Made by a program: the position numbers and the translations under genes. Shown piece by piece: positions 36,271-40,158 of a stretch of 40,158 nucleotides of DNA; position 1 is the first letter of the stretch, and each line of letters opens with the position of its first letter. Where the stretch lies: the NCBI GenBank assembly GCA_032718475.1, contig JAUCBJ010001764.1:1-40158 (forward strand), in the 5' to 3' direction. Below the pieces are notes generated by a model. The model saw nothing but the letters and a program-made list of their open reading frames with translations. It had not been told where the DNA came from and searched no databases. Source of the DNA: Nemertoderma westbladi (Eukaryota > Xenacoelomorpha > Nemertodermatida > Nemertodermatidae).

Positions 36271-36769
36271 TTTATGAAATCCTCTCCCTTTCACCACATC
36301 CGGGCCTCACTCGCCTAATGTGGAATGGTGAAACTGGTGCTTTCTTAAATAATTTTATACAATCTGTAATATTTAAATATAATTATTTATGAACAGGAAT
36401 TTACATTAACTATTACATATTTGTTTTTTTAATTTTTGTTTATACTACTATTTATTTGGCTCCGGTATGTTAATTTAGGAAAGAATTTAGTTTCAAAATG
36501 AAAACAAACCATCGTATATTGCAAGGGGGACCCGACAGATAGCGATACCAATAATAAGTTAACCAAAATTGACCAAATTTTTTTGGTTAAAATACTTAGA
36601 CGATTTCTTGGGATAAATATTAAATTTATAAGCAAGAAAAAAATACAGCACAAAATTAATATATTACAATATGTAATTTAAACATGACTTTTTTATGTTC
36701 ACTCACAACATTATAGAAATTTAGGCGAAAAAATTTAAATTCCCAACATACTGGATTCCCCTACCTATC

Positions 36770-36818
36770 TGGCTGACTACACAACGGTACCAGACGCTAA
36801 AGGTACAGGTTCGAATCC
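36770..36818 (+). other. tRNA-like A and B boxes, possible SINE remnant
   Basis: GGTTCGAATCC (36808-36818) is a perfect tRNA T-loop/B-box. TGGCTGACTACA (36770-36781) is a plausible A box about 38 bp upstream. The flanking T-stem pairs poorly (ACAGG against CCAGA) and no acceptor stem is found. A functional tRNA is therefore unlikely; a decayed tRNA-derived SINE is possible. Confidence 0.3.
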
Positions 36819-36990
36819 AGACACTGGTTAATTCCCATTTCGTCGCTTCAATCGTTTCGTAGTGATTTCAACCAAAGTATGTTTAAATTGCACAAATATT
36901 TAATCTACATATAAAAAACATAATAAACACCAGAAAATCACGATTAAATACGATGTAAATCACTTACCTACGAACCCAAATCGATTCCCC

Positions 36991-37047
36991 AACATAACGA
37001 TAAAAAAAGGCAAGTAACCAACATAACGATAAAAAAAGGCAAGTAAG
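36991..37047. repeat. 29-bp direct duplication
   Basis: Two tandem copies of a unit containing ACATAACGATAAAAAAAGGC followed by AAGTAA, with a 29-bp period. Confidence 0.9.
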
Positions 37048-37621
37048 TAACTTACATAATTTACTCTATATAGTCAGTCACATTAAAATATGTTCACTTA
37101 AATAACGGTAACATGTTCTTGAGCGAAAATACAACAATGTACGGCGGACCACTGCTATGTTTACTCTCTATATAATTCTATAGGGCCTACTGCAGTATAG
37201 AACGCCTCGACTTAAAAACAACCAATATTTTTTGTAATACAATATCATTGTACTGCTTAGAATGGATTTCAACAGACATAGCGTTAGCTTGAAATATGAT
37301 ATGTAGAGTAAAGAGAGAAATGAGATACTAAAAATCACAAGAAACCTCAATCGATAATATTACGTTAACCCTCAATGACCTATATTCATATATTTAATTA
37401 CAATTGATCCCATAAACGTACCAGGATAGTTCGACTTATATTTTATGCGAAAACTTTTAGTCTTAGGCCACGCATGTGTGAATTTCATGCCCTAGCTAGT
37501 CGAATACTCCACTCACTAAATAAGATACCTGTTTAAGTCAATTGGCAGAGCGACACTGCCATGATGACTAATAATTATTATAGACCTTGTATTCTATCCA
37601 TAAAATGGTTATCCACTCTCG

Positions 37622-38373
37622 CTACTTTTGACAGCAACAACAACAACAGCAGACTACCACGAGTATAATGAGAACTATAACAGCCCCAACGAATATACCA
37701 ACGAACGCTCCGATACTGAGGTTGAGAGCTCGTGCAATATTGTAGAACCAGTCGTATATATGATCACTGAGAGAACAACATATATTTACAGATTCATCGT
37801 AGAAACAACAGTATTCCTGACCATCCAGATGGCAATTTTCATTACTAAAACAATCTGGAAATAATTGTGAAATGTTTGCCATTAAAAACGTAAATATGAA
37901 TAGAAAATAATTAATGTTCTTTTAATTAATTTAGAAACCTCCCCTGTCACTTTCCCACATATTTTGTAAAAATTACATAATAACAATAACAAAAAGTGTA
38001 TTAGTTATTGATGATGATGGCAGTGAGTTACCGAAATATATATATTTGTAACTATCTACTTTTTGTTTTAATACCATCTATAAATTTATTTAAATTTTTC
38101 CCACTTAATTATTTTTCATCAAACAAAAAGTCATGGCGACACGCCAAACCACCCAATGTGATAATTAATAACCGCACCTTTAACCTTCCTTGTTTTACAG
38201 CAGTAATCGATGAGTCCGTCGCAGCATCTACCCTGGTCGTAGTCGTCGTTGAAACCCGGACAATCATCATCGGAAGTACAAAACCAGCCGTCGCATAATG
38301 GAGTCAGAAAAAGTAGCAATACACCAACGTATGTCAGAGTACTCAATGGTGATAACCCTTTCTGTAAGGCCAT
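37622..38373 (-). CDS. Small cysteine-rich single-pass membrane protein, two exons
   Basis: Exon 1 starts at ATG 38373; exon 2 runs 37854-37622 after the acceptor ATTATTTCCAG. The acceptor needs a phase-1 donor. The preferred one is AAAG|GTGCGG (exon 1 end 38178), giving 142 aa; GCT|GTAAAA (end 38199) also fits but destroys a CC pair. Residues 1-29 form a signal peptide (YVGVLLLFLTPLCDG). Then come two similar cysteine motifs: C32-TSDD-D-C38-PG...CC(50,51)...CC(58,59), and C67-FSNEN-C73...CC(81,82)...CC(91,92). The first follows the CxxDxxCPG...CC core of WAP domains. A transmembrane segment spans about 111-133 (GIFVGAVIVLIILVVV), and the protein ends CCCCCCC-QK. Ectodomain cysteines, one membrane segment and a cysteine-rich cytoplasmic end recall CYYR1/Shisa-type proteins, but homology is not established. 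The juxtamembrane cysteines are candidates for palmitoylation. Confidence 0.65.
37855..38177 (-). other. Intron of the cysteine-rich membrane protein gene (preferred model)
   Basis: This is a 323-base AT-rich intron between the two cysteine motifs, phase 1. The acceptor (TTTCCAG) is good; the donor GTGCGG is weak but keeps the repeated CC-x6-CC motif whole. The alternative donor GTAAAA lies 21 bases upstream. Confidence 0.5.
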
Positions 38374-40158
38374 CGTACCACCGAAACAAATTTGATTAGT
38401 CAAGAAAGAGATAATAGCGCGCACTTTATGATGGCTGAAGGTGCAGATTCAATCAAGGTTAGCGTTACGCCAGGTACACAAGTTATATGGCTTCCACAGT
38501 AGTTGTATGACACTATGACAGGTTTATGTGATTAACTCATCAAATATATATACCGGAACATTAAAACGGAATGATAATCCTCGAGAAGATAGTATGCAAC
38601 CGCATTGCCAATTTATTTTCAAGTGGTGTTTATAATGAAATACAGTTCCAGAAGTAACGATGGTTCATGCTATACTGTTGTAGGCCTACTTGGTCAACAA
38701 ATAAGTTAAGAAATGTATCAATGTATAATTTATATAGGGAATTGATTGAATTTAATATATTGCAACCATGTGTGTTGGGTTTACTCCTAATAGGTGTCAC
38801 TTATACATTATTTATTTAACATGCATGAGAGTTGGTGAGTAAATTAAAATTACGCAGTACATGCAAAACACCTAACTCTGCAACCTACACAGTAAAACGT
38901 ACGTCCTACCTAATCAATACATGATAGATAGGCCTCGTGTCGTCTGAGTCGCTTTACGGCTACTCAAACAACACAATGGAACCGCAACACTACAGTAGCA
39001 GTAGTCGTAATACAACTTCGGCATGGAAACAGTAGCCATAACGCCACTGTGTCCTTTAGCCTATCCCATGTGCCAATGTATTGTGGAGTATTGAAAGAAA
39101 TTTAGGTACAAAAATATTATTCAAGAAAGATGAAGATATTAAGGAAGGGGGTTTGTAATATTAAATTAATATTGAGGACATTAACTTGTTGAAAAATTAA
39201 TTATAATTTTTCGCCCATGTAAAGAATACCAGGATTCCACATTTCGGTCGAAATTTTATTGAGATTTTATATGTGAATAATTTACTATCTTACAACCAGT
39301 ACCTATGCTAATTCGCATATTGTTTTGGTTAGATTCAGCCTTTCACTAAACTGGTTTTTAGTGAAAGCTGGTAATTCTTTACATGTGGGCACAACTGCAA
39401 AGTGAAGAAATATAACACCAGAAATTCTGGTATTCTTCACAAGGGCAAAATGTTTGTCCACAAACGAATTGTAACAGTTAACAGAACAAAACATGTCACT
39501 GAATTGACAATGAAAGAAATTAAGATAATTTGAGATCGTTATATTAAACGGTCTATATAATGCATAATGAATAATGGATGCAAACATAGTAAACCAGATG
39601 CTTCATGATGCTTAACAAACTACTATAAATAATATTATTCATTGTAAAATAGAGCGAATGTTATATTATAATAGCCAACTGTTACACATCCAACATGAAT
39701 AATAGCGGTCACTGCTTAGTTATCAGTCAGTATGACGTATCAGTTTATCATTAAGCATTAGCATTATTTGGAGAAAAGTATGTAATGTAATACAATATCA
39801 ATGTAAATAAATACATATTTGCTACTGGTAGCAATATAATTAATGTTAATGCTAAGCATCACATTAAAACTAAAGAACAACATATAAATGATAATAACAT
39901 ACGGTAACATTAACATTCCCTATTCGAAAGCCTTGCTTCTTACATAACCGAGTACCTTTTATGATGGACGGCGGAACAACAATGGGGGGCACGCACTGAC
40001 ACGCGTGCGAGCGAGCAGCGCACACAAATAGAATGCCATAAAGTACATAAACGGTCGCAGCCCAGGATTATTTCCTCATAGAGGAAACGTTTCAAAGGGT
40101 TTTCCCAGCTGTCAACATTCAGTTTATTATTAAAGAGGGACCTGGGCAGACGCAAAGC
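38374..40158. other. Right-hand AT-rich region, no gene recognised
   Basis: The left end should contain the promoter of the cysteine-rich membrane protein gene; no TATA box is obvious. Minus-strand frames at 39303-39587 and 39940-40155 carry no recognisable domain. A short GC-richer stretch at about 39960-40025 could belong to a gene or promoter continuing beyond the window, but this cannot be judged. Confidence 0.45.

Larger units (their letters stand above)
36271..37621. other. AT-rich spacer with a tRNA-like stretch and a short duplication
   Basis: No protein gene is supported. It contains a pol III-like A/B-box pair (36770-36818) and a 29-bp duplication (36991-37047). The right end is downstream of the small membrane protein gene. 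Confidence 0.5.

Noticed and set aside
35601-36392. A 263-codon frame with repeated WYTGTQCGTPGLN-like peptide
   Set aside because: It follows a 20-bp tandem repeat whose period is not a multiple of three, so the same peptide appears in all three frames. There is no signal peptide or non-repeat domain.
36770-36842. Functional tRNA gene
   Set aside because: The B box is perfect, but the T-stem has two mismatches and no acceptor or anticodon stem can be formed.
39940-40155. A 71-codon minus-strand frame at the window's right edge
   Set aside because: There is no recognisable motif, and composition changes abruptly across it; the window ends before any judgement is possible.

Overview
The window looks like an AT-rich piece of an invertebrate animal (metazoan) nuclear genome. 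It carries a copine gene, a six-pass GDE-type glycerophosphodiester phosphodiesterase gene, spliced genes with GT/AG introns, and many decayed non-LTR retrotransposons, hAT-like/MITE elements and satellites. There are no operons, bacterial ribosome-binding sites or rRNA. The phylum cannot be fixed from the sequence alone.

Layout from left to right. 1-840: broken LINE reverse-transcriptase fragment. 1942-4061 (minus): copine, two coding exons joining into 584 aa (C2A-C2B-vWA plus a Pro-rich tail). 4062-7258: AT-rich, no gene seen, one C20 tract. 7259-10145: decayed CR1/L2-like LINE. 10856-14623: a hAT-like element (15-bp terminal inverted repeats, 8-bp target duplication) into which a second endonuclease/RT LINE has inserted, apparently making an unusually long (~136-140 bp) target duplication. 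14629-15815: more LINE debris. 17155-18706: a GTAGGC hexamer array. 19381-19830: a 30-bp array. 20646-25524: a ~106-copy array of a 46-bp palindrome-bearing monomer with higher-order structure. 27872-29494 (minus): intronless 540-aa GDE-type phosphodiesterase. 29495-33658: mostly non-coding, with LINE-tail debris and several foldback hairpins. 33659-34300: a MITE with 64-bp inverted repeats and a long (GTC)n tract inside. 34733-34918 (minus): candidate 61-aa secreted, cationic, cysteine-rich peptide with a 17-bp GC-rich array just upstream. 35598-36270: a 20-bp array. 37622-38373 (minus): two-exon gene for a small membrane protein with two WAP-like half motifs, one transmembrane segment and a tail of seven consecutive cysteines. 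38374-40158: nothing convincing.

The host genes do not form a pathway or cluster. Copine (Ca2+-dependent membrane binding), the GDE-type enzyme (outward-facing phosphodiesterase) and the two cysteine-rich secreted or membrane proteins all act at membranes, but that is probably coincidence. The most noteworthy novelties are the two small cysteine-rich protein candidates, the 46-bp satellite, the hexamer array and the LINE-in-hAT nest. Splice sites and starts were worked out by eye; no database search was possible.
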